DNA of 64,000 nt from Nitrospirillum sp034653355 (GTDB lineage Bacteria; Pseudomonadota; Alphaproteobacteria; Azospirillales; Azospirillaceae), in NCBI RefSeq assembly GCF_034653355.1, contig NZ_JAYEER010000004.1:2232001-2296000 (forward strand), read 5' to 3'. The notes below the pieces were generated by a model, which did not search any database, was not told where the DNA came from, and saw only the letters and a list, made by a program, of their open reading frames with translations. The position numbers were made by a program, and so were the translations under genes. Each line of letters opens with the position of its first letter. The first letter of the stretch is position 1. Shown one piece after another: positions 55,995 to 64,000 of the stretch.

Positions 55995-56291
55995 TCAGTG
56001 CGGCGGGCCTTTGAAAAACCTGTCCGCCGCAATTTCCTCCGGTGTTTTGCCCGACATGGGAAGCAAAGGCACGAACCGATTGAACGCCAGTCCCAGGGAT
56101 GCAATACCGAGGACAAGTCCATAGATGACGCGCATGCCGGGCCAATCGCCGAACAGCGATTTCCATGCGACAGCAGCCCCCACCAGCAGGAGCGCCTCGA
56201 TGCCTAGGAACGCAGCGATAGCTGCGTAGGCCCGCCGTGCCTTACGCCGTCGACGTTGGTGAGCGAAAGATAGCCAGCCATCTTCGCCCAT
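55995..56291 (-). CDS. Small membrane protein, function unknown
   Basis: Protein of 98 aa with a basic N-terminus (FAHQRRRRKARRAY) and two hydrophobic segments (AAIAAFLGIEALLLVGAAVA and VIYGLVLGIASLGLAF), ending in a short soluble tail. ATG 56291 has GAGGA about 6 bases upstream; the TTG at 56303 is an alternative. It starts at the stop of the preceding frameshifted gene and so is the last gene of that minus-strand operon. I do not recognise the family. Confidence 0.65.
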   Translation of the reverse strand: MGEDGWLSFAHQRRRRKARRAYAAIAAFLGIEALLLVGAAVAWKSLFGDWPGMRVIYGLVLGIASLGLAFNRFVPLLPMSGKTPEEIAADRFFKGPPH

Positions 56292-56299
56292 CCCATTCC

Positions 56300-57698
56300 T
56301 CAATCGAACTGCAGGTCGCTGACGGCGTCGCCGACCTCGGAGACAGGCAGCAGGCCGGCCGCCGTCAGGTCACCCGCCGCCACCAGCAGGGTGCGACCGG
56401 CGGCACCGGGGATGCCGGCGGCCAGGGCCAAGGTGGCCAGGGCCTCACGCGTCGGCGCCTGGCTGATCACGCCGTTGCCGTAGATGAGGATGGAGACGGC
56501 CAGGGTGCCCGGCCGGTTCTTTTCCACCAGTGCCGCCGCGTTCATCAGGCCGCGCAGAGTGGAGACGCGGGGGAAGCCGCTGTCGCTGAGGGTGTCGCCC
56601 TCCTCCCCCAGCACCCAGTGGCGGCCCACCAGATCCTCCACACCCACCAGGATGGCCAGCGGCATGCCGCGGTGCCGGCCCGTGGCCACGGCCACCAGGC
56701 CGCCGTCCTGCGGCGTCCGCGGCAGCTGCACGCTGCCGCCCAGGATGTGCTTCACGCTGTCCAGCACGGACGCCACGGCCTGGGCCAGCGCTTCCGCCCC
56801 CGTGGGGCGCATCAGGCTGGGCCAGGCGCCGAACAGCAGGGAGGCCAGGCCGGCGGTGCCGCTGTCGGCCCGGTTCGCCGGGGCCGATGCCGGCGCCCGG
56901 CGCAGCTTTCCTCCACGGCCTCCAGCCGGCCGGCCAGGGCCTGCACGGCGCCCGTGTCGGCGGCCTTGACCGGCGCGGCGGCCCCCTCGCCAGTCTTGGC
57001 GTTCGGGGCCGGTGGCGGCAGGGCGGGAAGACCGCCCTTCACCTGGTCGCGCAGGTCGCGCACGTCCAGCTGAGTGGTGCGCACGGCATTGACCACACGC
57101 AGCAGCAACTCATGCAGATGGTCGACCAGGCCGCTCAGCTGTTCCGGCAAGGGGCCGGGGGAAGGTCGGGCAGGCGCACGCCGTTGACCGCCTTGGCGTG
57201 GCTCAGCCAATTCTCCAGCACGCCCACCCGCTGGGTCACGTCATCCAGGGTGTGCTTCAACTCGCCCACGCCCCGGGCCAGGCGCTCCGCCTCTTCCGCG
57301 GGGCGGCCGGCATGGTGGCTGACCACACCGGTCAGGTGGGCCACACGCTCGCGCAATTCCTGGATGGACTGGCCCAGCGCGTTGATGCGCATCGTTTCCG
57401 GTAACGAAACGACGGCGGAATGCATGGCCGTCAGGTCGTTACGCAAGTCGCGCAATCGGCTGCCGACGTGCAACGCCAGGTCACGCACGATGGATTCGGC
57501 GTAATCGAAGGGATCGACGCTCTCCTCGATTTCGCCTTCCCGCGCCCCTTCCTGCACGGCCGGCGTCACCACCTCGGCATCCACGATGGGCGCGTCCGTG
57601 GCGGGCGCGTCGGAGGGGGCGGCGCTATGGCTGCCCGGACCGGCGTCGCCATCGGGGCCTGGGGCGTCACGGTGCTCGTCGGTCATGGCATCGCTCAC
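56300..57698 (-). CDS. Unknown protein, one gene split by two apparent 1-base deletions
   Basis: Three consecutive minus-strand frames (57698-57135, 57210-56812, 56812-56300) read as one protein of about 466 aa if one C is restored at the C5 run 57157-57161 and one base near 56905. The joined protein begins with an acidic, Ala/Pro-rich tail, then has a helical coiled-coil region (DYAESIVRDLALHVGSRLRD, IQELRERVAHLTGVVSHHAG, LARGVGELKHTLDDVTQRVG). A Pro linker follows, then a globular C-domain (GLVAVATGRHRGMPLAILVG, PRVSTLRGLMNAAALVEKNR). There is no signal peptide. The start could be GTG 57698 or ATG 57686. I do not recognise the family. It is 24 bp after the preceding gene. Confidence 0.65.
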
Positions 57699-57722
57699 GA
57701 GATCGGGGAAAGGGGCTGGCGT

Positions 57723-58975
57723 CTAGAGATCGCCAGCAATGGCTTCTAGCAGACGGGCGCGCCGCTTGTCCGCCTGTTCGCGTGGTAGACGCGGCACGGT
57801 GGACGCCGGGGGCCGCGACACGGGCGGCTGGGGCGGCGGCACCGGCGCGTCGGAGGAAGCCTGCGGCGGCGTCTCCACCACCACCGGCGTCGCCAGTGAC
57901 GGCGCCTCGGGCACCTCCGCCGCCGAGGCCGCAACGGGGACCGCCGCCGGGGCCCCCGAGGGCACGGGCGCGGATTGGGCCGGCGTGGACTTGAACGAAT
58001 GCAGCGTCACCCGGGCCGCGATGGCCGGCGCCGAGGCCATGCGGATCGCGCCGGGCACCGTCACGGCGGGCGACACGACGCGGGCTGGCGCCGGCTGGTT
58101 GGCCGGGGGATGGTTGGGCGTGGACAGGGGCTGGGTCGGCAGGGGGGCGGCGATGGCCGAAGGGCGCACCGGCGTGGGCGGGGCGGCACGCAGCGACATG
58201 GCGCCCGGCACGCGGGGGGTGGGCGTGGGAACGGCCCGCATCTCCGCCTGCCCGGCCGGAGCCTCTCGCCCTTTGGTCCCCAGGCTGGTGAACAGCGGGC
58301 CGGCGCGGGATGGCTGCGGCCCGGGGGCGGGCTGGGTCGGAACCGGCTGAGCCGGCGCCGGCCGGACGGGAACCGACAGCGGGGCGGCGGCCACGGCGGC
58401 GCTGGGCGGCACCGGCGGGGCGACCGGGGCCGGGGCCGGCGACATCTCCGCTTCCATCCCCGTGGCGGACGGCGGCAAGGCCGCGGCGGGGGTTTGGTCC
58501 GGCGGCTTGCCACCGTCGCTGATGTCGGCCAGCAGGCGACGCAGCACGGCGGTGGCGGCGGAACGCCCTTCACCCACCTGGCCCAGCGCCTTGACGGCCA
58601 AGGCCGGGTCGATGCTGATCTGCAGGAAGCCGAATTGCTCCGCCGACAGGGACTGAAGCTTGCGGGTCAGGCCCTCGGCCTGTTCCTCGCCCGCGACGTA
58701 GCGGCGGATGGTTTCGATGGTGGAGGTGACGACGGCGGCGTCGCGCACCGCGCGGGAGGAAAAGACGGGGCTGCGGCCCGTGTCCGCCCGTCCGCCATCG
58801 ACGCGCCCCACCTCCAGGCGGGCGGCCCCGGGCGGCGCGCCTTTTCCTTCCGACGCCTCCCCCTGGGCCTCCCCCTGGGGGCCGCCCCCGTCAGGCCCCT
58901 CGGGAAGGAGAGCATCCGGCGGGGGGACGCATCATCCCCCTTGCCGGCAATCCAGCCCATCACCTTCCGAAACAT
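57723..58975 (-). CDS. Proline/alanine-rich protein of unknown function, apparent 5' frameshift
   Basis: The main frame (58811-57723) lacks a credible start. ATG 58975, with GGGTGGC upstream, opens MFRKVMGWIAGKGDDAS in another frame. Restoring one C in the C6 run at 58921-58926 joins it to PPPDALLPEGPDGGG and the main frame, giving about 417 aa. The folded part is ETIRRYVAGEEQAEGLTRKL with FGFLQISIDPALAVKALGQV and LRRLLADISDGGK; the remaining 250 residues are Pro/Ala-rich and disordered, ending in a basic PREQADKRRARLLEAIAGDL. First gene of the operon 58975-55995. Function unknown. Confidence 0.65.
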
Positions 58976-59437
58976 GCCACCCTGCCCCCTGCAAGAGACC
59001 GGATTATGACCCCACGGGTCCCGGCACGGCAAACGGTTTGCACCGGCCGTAAGTTCTCGACGGACTAATGGTTACCACGGCCCGTCCGGCCGATTCAATT
59101 TTCCATCCCCTGCGAATTCTTCAGGCTCTTGAGCCCTGTAATGCAAGAAAAAAGGCATCTTCTGTCGGACTTTCCCCCATTTCTCCCCGCCGGCGTGACA
59201 AGCGGGGAACGGCAATCGCAAATTGATCGCACCGGCGGTGCGATTCCACTTGCAGCCGAGGTGCCGACAACGATGACGCCTGGTGAATTTTAAAATTTTA
59301 GAGATTTTTTCTAACCGATAATTGCGCGCCGCGTTCGCAAATGTAATTGGCCAATTCTTCAAGTCGGCGTACAGTCCCGCGCGGGGGCGGGCCCTGGCCA
59401 GCACTGGGCCGGGGAATCGAAATATCCGTTTCCCGTC
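58976..59437. other. Divergent intergenic region upstream of the hybrid kinase
   Basis: A 462-bp gap. Bases 59270-59345 are unusually AT-rich (TTTTAAAATTTTAGAG), and a long pyrimidine/purine alternation precedes them. Promoters for both directions should lie here; I see no confident hexamer pair and no RNA gene. Confidence 0.45.
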
Positions 59438-61834
59438 ATGGCAGTTTCCCCACAGGCAGCAGCATCGACCGGCGACCGGGCCGGCGGGCCCTTGCCCGGT
59501 GGGCGATGGGGTGAACCGGACGTGCGGCGCTTGGAACGGGGATTGCGGCGATGGGACCGCCCACTGGGGAACCGCCCGCTGGACGCGCGCCCATCCTCCG
59601 GCGGGCGCCCTGCCGATCTTCTGGAAATGCTGGGCCGCCGCGCCGAGTCCGTCCCCCGCCGGCAGTTGATCGAGCTGGGTCAACTGATCCTGATGGCCCT
59701 GAACCACCGCGAGGACATCTGGCTGGTGCCCGTGCTGACGGCCGTGGTGGCTGGCGGCGCCGCCACCTGGGCGCCCTGGCCGGCCATCACCGCCTGGGCG
59801 CTGCTGTCCATCGCCACGGTGGGCGTATCACAGCTGGCCTTCCAGCGCTTCCTGGCGCAGGCCGACCGTCTGACCGATCCCCGTCCCTGGCTGCGGCTGC
59901 TGGCCACCGCCCGCCTGGCGCCCTCGGTGGTGTGGAGCCTGCTGCCCCTGTTCGCCTGGCCCGGCGACCATCTGCCCGGCCGCTTTTTCCTGATCCTGGT
60001 GCTGAGCGCCGCCATGGCGCTGCGCACCGGTGGCACCGCCCCCCATCCCTTGGTGCTGCGGCTGCAGCTGGTGCCGCCGGCCCTGGCGCTGCTGGCGCTG
60101 ACGGGCACGGCCATGGTGCCCAACGCCACCCCGCATGGGGGCGCGCCGGGCCTGGCCCTGATCCTGGGCAGCTTGCTTTATCCCGTGTTCCTTTACCGCA
60201 TGGGGCGTCAGACCTGCCTGCGCATGCGCCACATGCTGGAACTGCAGTTGGATCTGACGGCGGCCAAGCGCGCCGCCGACCAGGCCAACGGCGCCAAGTC
60301 CGGCTTCCTGGCGACGCTGAGCCATGAGATCCGCACCCCCATGACCGGCATCCTGGGCCTGACCCAGCTGCTGCTGGAAACGGGCCTGTCCATGCGCCAG
60401 CGCGACTATGTCCGCACGGTGCACGAGTTGGGCGAATCGCTGCTGGCCATCCTGAACGACGTCCTGGACCTGTCGAAGGTGGAGGCGGGCAAGCTGGAGG
60501 TCGAACAGACGGCTTTCGACACCGGCCCCCTGCTGGACGGCGTGCGCAAGCTGATGGCCGGCCGCGCGGCGGAAAAGGGGCTGGACCTGCAAATCCGTAA
60601 AGGCCCGGGCTTCCCCGAACGCCTGATGGGCGACCCCCTGCGCCTGCGCCAGGTGCTGCTGAACCTGGTGGGAAACGCCATCAAGTTCACCGAGCGCGGC
60701 TGGGTGCGCATCAGCGCGTCAGCCGACCGCATGGCCGACGGCCGGCTGCAGTTCGGCATCATCGTGTCCGACACGGGCGTCGGCGTGCCGGAAGCGGCGC
60801 AGGGCCGGCTGTTCGAAACCTTCAGCCAAGCCAGCGCCGAGGTCACCCGCCGTTATGGCGGCAGCGGCCTGGGCCTGGCCATCGCCAAACAGCTGATCCA
60901 GGCCATGGGCGGCGAGATCGGCTTCCACAGCCGGCCGGGCGACGGCAGCCATTTCTGGTTCACCATCCCCACGGCGGAGCCGGAAATGGAGGCCACCGCC
61001 AGGGGCGCGGAAACCGACGCCGCTTCCGTCGCCCTGCCGCCCCTGTCGGTGCTGGTGGTGGAGGACGTGACCGCCAACCAGGTGGTGCTGGACGCCCTGC
61101 TACGGGCGCGCGGGCACAAGGTGACGGTGGCCGCCGACGGCGCCGCCGCTGTCCGCCTGGTGGCGCACGGCTGCTTCGACCTGGTGCTGATGGACATGCA
61201 GCTGCCCGGCATCGACGGGCTGGAGGCCGCCCGCCGCATCCGCGCCCTGCGCGACGCGGCGCGGGCGAACGTGCCGGTGGTGGCCACCACCGCCAACACC
61301 GACGCGGCCGACGGTGGCCGCTGCCTGGCGGCGGGCATGGACGCCTTCGTCACCAAGCCCATCCGGCCCGAGGCGCTGTTCGAAGCCATGCACCTGGCCT
61401 GGGTCGCGCGCGGCGCGCGGGTCTGGCCGGAAGAGGCGGCGACCGAAGGCCCCGCCGTGCTGGACATGCGGCAGATGGACACCGTGGCCCAGGCCATTGG
61501 CCGCCAGGACATGCCGGAATTCATCGCCATCACCGCCCGCACCCTGGTGGAGACGGCGGAGCGCTTCCTGGAGAAGGTGGCGGGCGGCGACCTGCCGGGC
61601 GCCGGCCAGGCCGCCCATACCCTCTATGGCGTGGCCGCCAATGTCGGCCTGACCGGCCTCTCGGCCGACGCCCGCCGGGCGCAACAGGCCTTGCGTGACG
61701 ACCACCCGGAAATCCAGCGCGCCCTGGCCACCCGCCTGCGGGACAATGCGGAGGAGGCGGCGGAGATGCTGGGCCGCTGGCTCAACGAATGGCTGGGTGG
61801 GCAGCCGGCCGCCGCCAGCAGCGCCGTCGCCTGA
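59438..61834 (+). CDS. Membrane hybrid histidine kinase (HK-REC-Hpt)
   Basis: Two-component phosphorelay kinase of 798 aa. Order: a Pro/Gly-rich cytoplasmic start (1-60); a membrane region of about five helices with no periplasmic sensor domain (e.g. WAPWPAITAWALLSIATVGV, GRFFLILVLSAAMAL, LALILGSLLYPVFLY); HisKA with His296 in LATLSHEIRTPM; HATPase with NLVGNAIKFTERG, VSDTGVGVP and GGSGLGLAIAKQL; a receiver with Asp586 in LVLMDMQLPGIDGLEAARRI; and an Hpt domain with His727 in GQAAHTLYGVAANVGL. All phosphotransfer residues are intact. No partner regulator lies nearby. ATG 59438 lacks a good ribosome site, so the extreme N-terminus is uncertain. Confidence 0.92.
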   Translation: MAVSPQAAASTGDRAGGPLPGGRWGEPDVRRLERGLRRWDRPLGNRPLDARPSSGGRPADLLEMLGRRAESVPRRQLIELGQLILMALNHREDIWLVPVLTAVVAGGAATWAPWPAITAWALLSIATVGVSQLAFQRFLAQADRLTDPRPWLRLLATARLAPSVVWSLLPLFAWPGDHLPGRFFLILVLSAAMALRTGGTAPHPLVLRLQLVPPALALLALTGTAMVPNATPHGGAPGLALILGSLLYPVFLYRMGRQTCLRMRHMLELQLDLTAAKRAADQANGAKSGFLATLSHEIRTPMTGILGLTQLLLETGLSMRQRDYVRTVHELGESLLAILNDVLDLSKVEAGKLEVEQTAFDTGPLLDGVRKLMAGRAAEKGLDLQIRKGPGFPERLMGDPLRLRQVLLNLVGNAIKFTERGWVRISASADRMADGRLQFGIIVSDTGVGVPEAAQGRLFETFSQASAEVTRRYGGSGLGLAIAKQLIQAMGGEIGFHSRPGDGSHFWFTIPTAEPEMEATARGAETDAASVALPPLSVLVVEDVTANQVVLDALLRARGHKVTVAADGAAAVRLVAHGCFDLVLMDMQLPGIDGLEAARRIRALRDAARANVPVVATTANTDAADGGRCLAAGMDAFVTKPIRPEALFEAMHLAWVARGARVWPEEAATEGPAVLDMRQMDTVAQAIGRQDMPEFIAITARTLVETAERFLEKVAGGDLPGAGQAAHTLYGVAANVGLTGLSADARRAQQALRDDHPEIQRALATRLRDNAEEAAEMLGRWLNEWLGGQPAAASSAVA

Positions 61835-61882
61835 AAAGGCTGCGCGGGAAAGGCCCCGGGATCCTTCCTGAAGACCTTCGTT

Positions 61883-62599
61883 TCAATGCGGGGTCACCGG
61901 CGTTGCGGTGGGGGCCCGCGGGGTCAGGGGGATGCCGCCGTCGTTGTGTGGCGTAACCGCGGGATTCACGACCGGGCCCCCAGGACCGGGCCCGTCGGGG
62001 CCATCTTCCGACGGCGGGGGCGGGCCATCAGGGAAGGGCGGATGATCGAAGCGGCCGTCCGGCCATCCGTGTCCCTCGGGCCCACGTCCATCAGGACCCC
62101 GGCCGTCAGGCCCGCGCCCGTCCGGACGGGGGCCGTGCATACCGCCCAAGATGAAGGGGGACTTCATCTCCGACAGTTTCTTGCGGCCTTCCGGCGACAT
62201 CCGGGACAGGGCGTCGATCAGCGCCGCTTGGCGCGACGCCTCGAAGGCGCGGCGGCTGTCCGCCACCTTTTTCAAGGCGGTGGCGAAGGCGTGGGCGTCG
62301 AAGGTGTCCGCAGCCAGCAGGGGCTGGATTTCAGCCCAGCTTTCGCGGGCCTGCTTCTCCAGCGCCTGGAGGTCGGCGCGGTCGGGCGCCATGGTCTTCT
62401 GCAGCAGCTCCGCATCCGCCGGCGGCAGGATGTCGGACAGCGGGCGTGGCCGATAGTTCAAGCCGGGCGCCGGCCCATGGTCCGGCCCCACCTCATGGTG
62501 CCGGAAAAGATGGGGGATGAAGGTGCCGGCCAGGAACAGGTTCACACCGACCGACGCGATGAGCAGGGGCCCACGCCACCGGCTGGAAAACACACTCAT
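61883..62599 (-). CDS. Periplasmic heavy-metal-sensor-like (CpxP/Spy-type) protein
   Basis: Membrane-anchored periplasmic protein of 238 aa. One N-terminal helix (GPLLIASVGVNLFLAGTFIP), then a helical domain typical of metal-resist/CpxP-like proteins (ADLQALEKQARESWAEIQPL, FATALKKVADSRRAFEASRQ, DALSRMSPEGRKKLSEMKSP). The C-terminal tail has near-perfect repeats of GPDGRG and many His, Asp and Pro. ATG 62599 overlaps the upstream stop (ATGA). The frame is open further upstream but inside the preceding gene. Third gene of the ECF operon; it probably senses or buffers the inducing signal. Confidence 0.82.
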   Translation of the reverse strand: MSVFSSRWRGPLLIASVGVNLFLAGTFIPHLFRHHEVGPDHGPAPGLNYRPRPLSDILPPADAELLQKTMAPDRADLQALEKQARESWAEIQPLLAADTFDAHAFATALKKVADSRRAFEASRQAALIDALSRMSPEGRKKLSEMKSPFILGGMHGPRPDGRGPDGRGPDGRGPEGHGWPDGRFDHPPFPDGPPPPSEDGPDGPGPGGPVVNPAVTPHNDGGIPLTPRAPTATPVTPH

Positions 62600-63165
62600 C
62601 GGGCGTGGGTCTCCACGGTGTAGGAGGTGAACAGCAGGCTGGGCGTGTCCGTGACGTCGGCCTGCGCCGTCTCCACCGTGGCGCCGGCCTGGGCGCCCTG
62701 GGCGCCCTGGGCGATGGCCTCCGTGGCGGACGGCAAGGTCATGACGCCCACCAGGATACCGGCCATCGTGGCGCCCGCCAACCACCCGGCCTGCGGCGCC
62801 CGCACGCCAAGCCACGAAAGGGCCGTGCGCACCACGTCGAAGGGCGAGGGCAGAAAGGTGTCCAACTTGCGCGGCGCGGCCTTGGCGGCCGCCGCCGGCG
62901 CCGCCATCGCGTCCAGACGGGCCAGAGCGCCGGCCACCACGCCGTCCACCCGGGCGGCCGAAATCTCCGGCTCCGCCACCATGGACAGCAGCGCGTCCAG
63001 CCGCGCCTCGTTCACCACCAGCTCATGCGCGGCGCCATCCATGGCCAGCGCGCGCACCGCCGCGGCCCGGCGATCCGCCGGCCAGCGGGCGGGGTTGCCG
63101 CCGTACACGGCCGTCAATGCCGCGATATCCTCCACGTCGACCGTGGACCATTCCCTGTCAGCCAT
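62596..63165 (-). CDS. Putative membrane anti-sigma factor
   Basis: Protein of 189 aa directly downstream of an ECF sigma gene and overlapping the sensor-like gene. The cytoplasmic N-terminal part (residues 1-120) includes ALTAVYGGNPARWPADRRAA and helical segments. One membrane helix follows (GWLAGATMAGILVGVMTLP), then a short periplasmic tail. Size, topology and position fit an anti-sigma factor, but no known zinc-binding anti-sigma (HxxxCxxC) motif is present, so the role is inferred from context. ATG 63165 follows AGGGGG at 7 bases. Confidence 0.72.
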   Translation of the reverse strand: MADREWSTVDVEDIAALTAVYGGNPARWPADRRAAAVRALAMDGAAHELVVNEARLDALLSMVAEPEISAARVDGVVAGALARLDAMAAPAAAAKAAPRKLDTFLPSPFDVVRTALSWLGVRAPQAGWLAGATMAGILVGVMTLPSATEAIAQGAQGAQAGATVETAQADVTDTPSLLFTSYTVETHAR

Positions 63166-63180
63166 GACCAACCCCCTACC

Positions 63181-63891
63181 CTAGACCTCACCCGTATCCT
63201 GAACCACACCGGACAGGCGCGCCCGCAACGCGCGCCGGGCCCGGGCCAACAATGACTCGACCGCCGAAACAGACAGGGACAGGATTTGCGCGGCGTCGGC
63301 GGCGCTGCGTTCCTCGTAATAGCAGAGCGTGACGGCCAACCGCTGCCGTTCCGGCAGCTCCGCCAAGGCCTGCGACACCAATTTGGCCGTCTGTTGCCGT
63401 GCCATCACATTCACTGCGGATGGCGTGGGGTCAGACGGCTCCGGTATTCCTTCCAACCCGGCGAAGGCGGGACGCCTGCGCCGGTCCACACACAAGTTCA
63501 CCACCACCCGGTGCAGCCAGGTGGAAAAGCGGGCGCGGCCATCGGGGATCCAGTTCTTGGCCCCCGTCCACACGCGCAGCATCGCCTCCTGCACCACCTC
63601 GTCGGCGTCGGCCGCGTTGCCCAGGATGCGCTGGGCCAGTTTCATGGCCTTGGGCGCGTGGCGGGCCGCCAGCAGGGCGAAAGCCTGCCGGTCCCCCTGG
63701 GCGATGCGGGCCAGCAGGGCGTCGTCACCCGGCTCCGGCCCCAGCCCCGTCAAGGTGCCGCCCGGGTTGCCCGCGGGCGCGGCGATATCGGACGCCGCGG
63801 CCGCGCCCACGCGCGGCTGCGGCTGGACGGATTCGTCCATCAGTTCCCCTGGAGAGTGAGCCGGGACGTCTATGTCGCGAAGCGCATACAT
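63181..63891 (-). CDS. ECF-type RNA polymerase sigma factor
   Basis: Extracytoplasmic-function sigma factor (236 aa). After an unstructured N-terminal extension of about 55 residues: region 2 (ALLAARHAPKAMKLAQRILG, then ADADEVVQEAMLRVWTGAKN and FSTWLHRVVVNLCVDRRRR) and region 4 (LPERQRLAVTLCYYEERSAA with ILSLSVSAVESLLARARRAL). ATG 63891 has AAGGGG 5 bases upstream. It heads a three-gene operon with the putative anti-sigma factor and the periplasmic sensor-like protein. Such operons usually activate their own promoter. Confidence 0.93.
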   Translation of the reverse strand: MYALRDIDVPAHSPGELMDESVQPQPRVGAAAASDIAAPAGNPGGTLTGLGPEPGDDALLARIAQGDRQAFALLAARHAPKAMKLAQRILGNAADADEVVQEAMLRVWTGAKNWIPDGRARFSTWLHRVVVNLCVDRRRRPAFAGLEGIPEPSDPTPSAVNVMARQQTAKLVSQALAELPERQRLAVTLCYYEERSAADAAQILSLSVSAVESLLARARRALRARLSGVVQDTGEV

Positions 63892-63928
63892 GACCCCTTA
63901 TACGGGCCGCCGGCAATGCCCTGTCGGT

Positions 63929-63980
63929 AAGGTTGCCGAATAAAATCTAGGCCGACCTTAGACGGGATCCAAGGTTGCCG
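63929..63980. promoter_or_regulatory. Direct repeat upstream of the ECF operon
   Basis: AAGGTTGCCG occurs at 63929-63938 and again at 63971-63980, 42 bp apart, which is four helical turns. On the minus strand it reads CGGCAACCTT, whose AAC core resembles ECF -35 elements. An AT-rich block (AATAAAATCTAG) lies between. These may be autoregulatory promoter or operator sites. Confidence 0.4.
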
Positions 63981-64000
63981 CCGTGAAAGGAATGTCGCGG

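Noticed and set aside
61883..62815. The 310-codon version of the sensor-like gene starting at 62815
   Set aside because: The first 72 residues overlap the anti-sigma candidate and read as GC-biased Gly/Arg/His; ATG 62599 overlaps the upstream stop as ATGA and begins a membrane helix.

Overview
The window is about 64 kb of very GC-rich chromosome from an alphaproteobacterium. Three gene clusters point to the order Rhodospirillales, and the family Azospirillaceae (Azospirillum, Nitrospirillum or Niveispirillum relatives) is my inference: gltD-gltB in that order, with a GltB propeptide ahead of the catalytic Cys; the lptC-lptA-lptB-rpoN-hpf-ptsN block; and lysC next to ptsP. It is ordinary core genome. 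I see no prophage, insertion sequence, CRISPR array or toxin-antitoxin island.

Layout. 1-4.8 kb: the 3' end of glpK, then three tandem paralogous genes for exported two-domain aspartic proteases. 5-11 kb: gltD-gltB (glutamate synthase) on the minus strand. 11.5-14.3 kb: uppP, an NDUFA9-like epimerase, and a tandemly duplicated tRNA-Leu(CAG) with its promoter. 14.5-21 kb: a ribonuclease D-like exonuclease, then LPS transport (lptC/A/B), sigma-54, hibernation factor and EIIA-Ntr. 21-27 kb: ubiG, lysC, a nitronate monooxygenase-like gene and ptsP (EI-Ntr), the upstream partner of ptsN. 27-36 kb: rodZ, a secreted GH39-like glycosidase, ispG, prfA, prmC, a DUF4167 gene and leuC. 36-50 kb: an Old Yellow Enzyme gene divergent from a MerR regulator, then small housekeeping and accessory genes, phaZ and recQ. 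50-56 kb: tRNA-Thr(CGT), phoU, a candidate small RNA, a terC-like gene and acnA. 56-64 kb: a minus-strand operon of unknown function, a hybrid histidine kinase, and an ECF sigma / membrane anti-sigma candidate / periplasmic metal-sensor-like operon.

Two signals cut across the gene list. First, an interspersed intergenic repeat of about 100-145 bp occurs in nine full or nearly full copies and one half copy, on both strands. It folds as up to four hairpins: a variable leader hairpin, a hairpin with GACC-type loop, a long-loop hairpin and a hairpin with GGAT loop. The last two are enclosed by a CGCCGG/CCGGCG stem, and the element ends in a TGAGG tail. The stems differ in sequence from copy to copy but keep their pairing, so the element is selected for, or propagated as, a structure. 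I do not recognise it as a named family. Second, five apparent one-base deletions break otherwise coherent genes: ubiG, an SH3-like gene, and three sites in two neighbouring unknown genes. Four of the five lie in short C/G runs. This looks more like sequencing error than real gene decay.

Functional themes are nitrogen and phosphotransfer control (gltBD, rpoN, ptsN, ptsP, phoU), envelope assembly (lptABC, uppP, rodZ, ispG) and redox or stress response (the OYE/MerR pair, the ECF operon).
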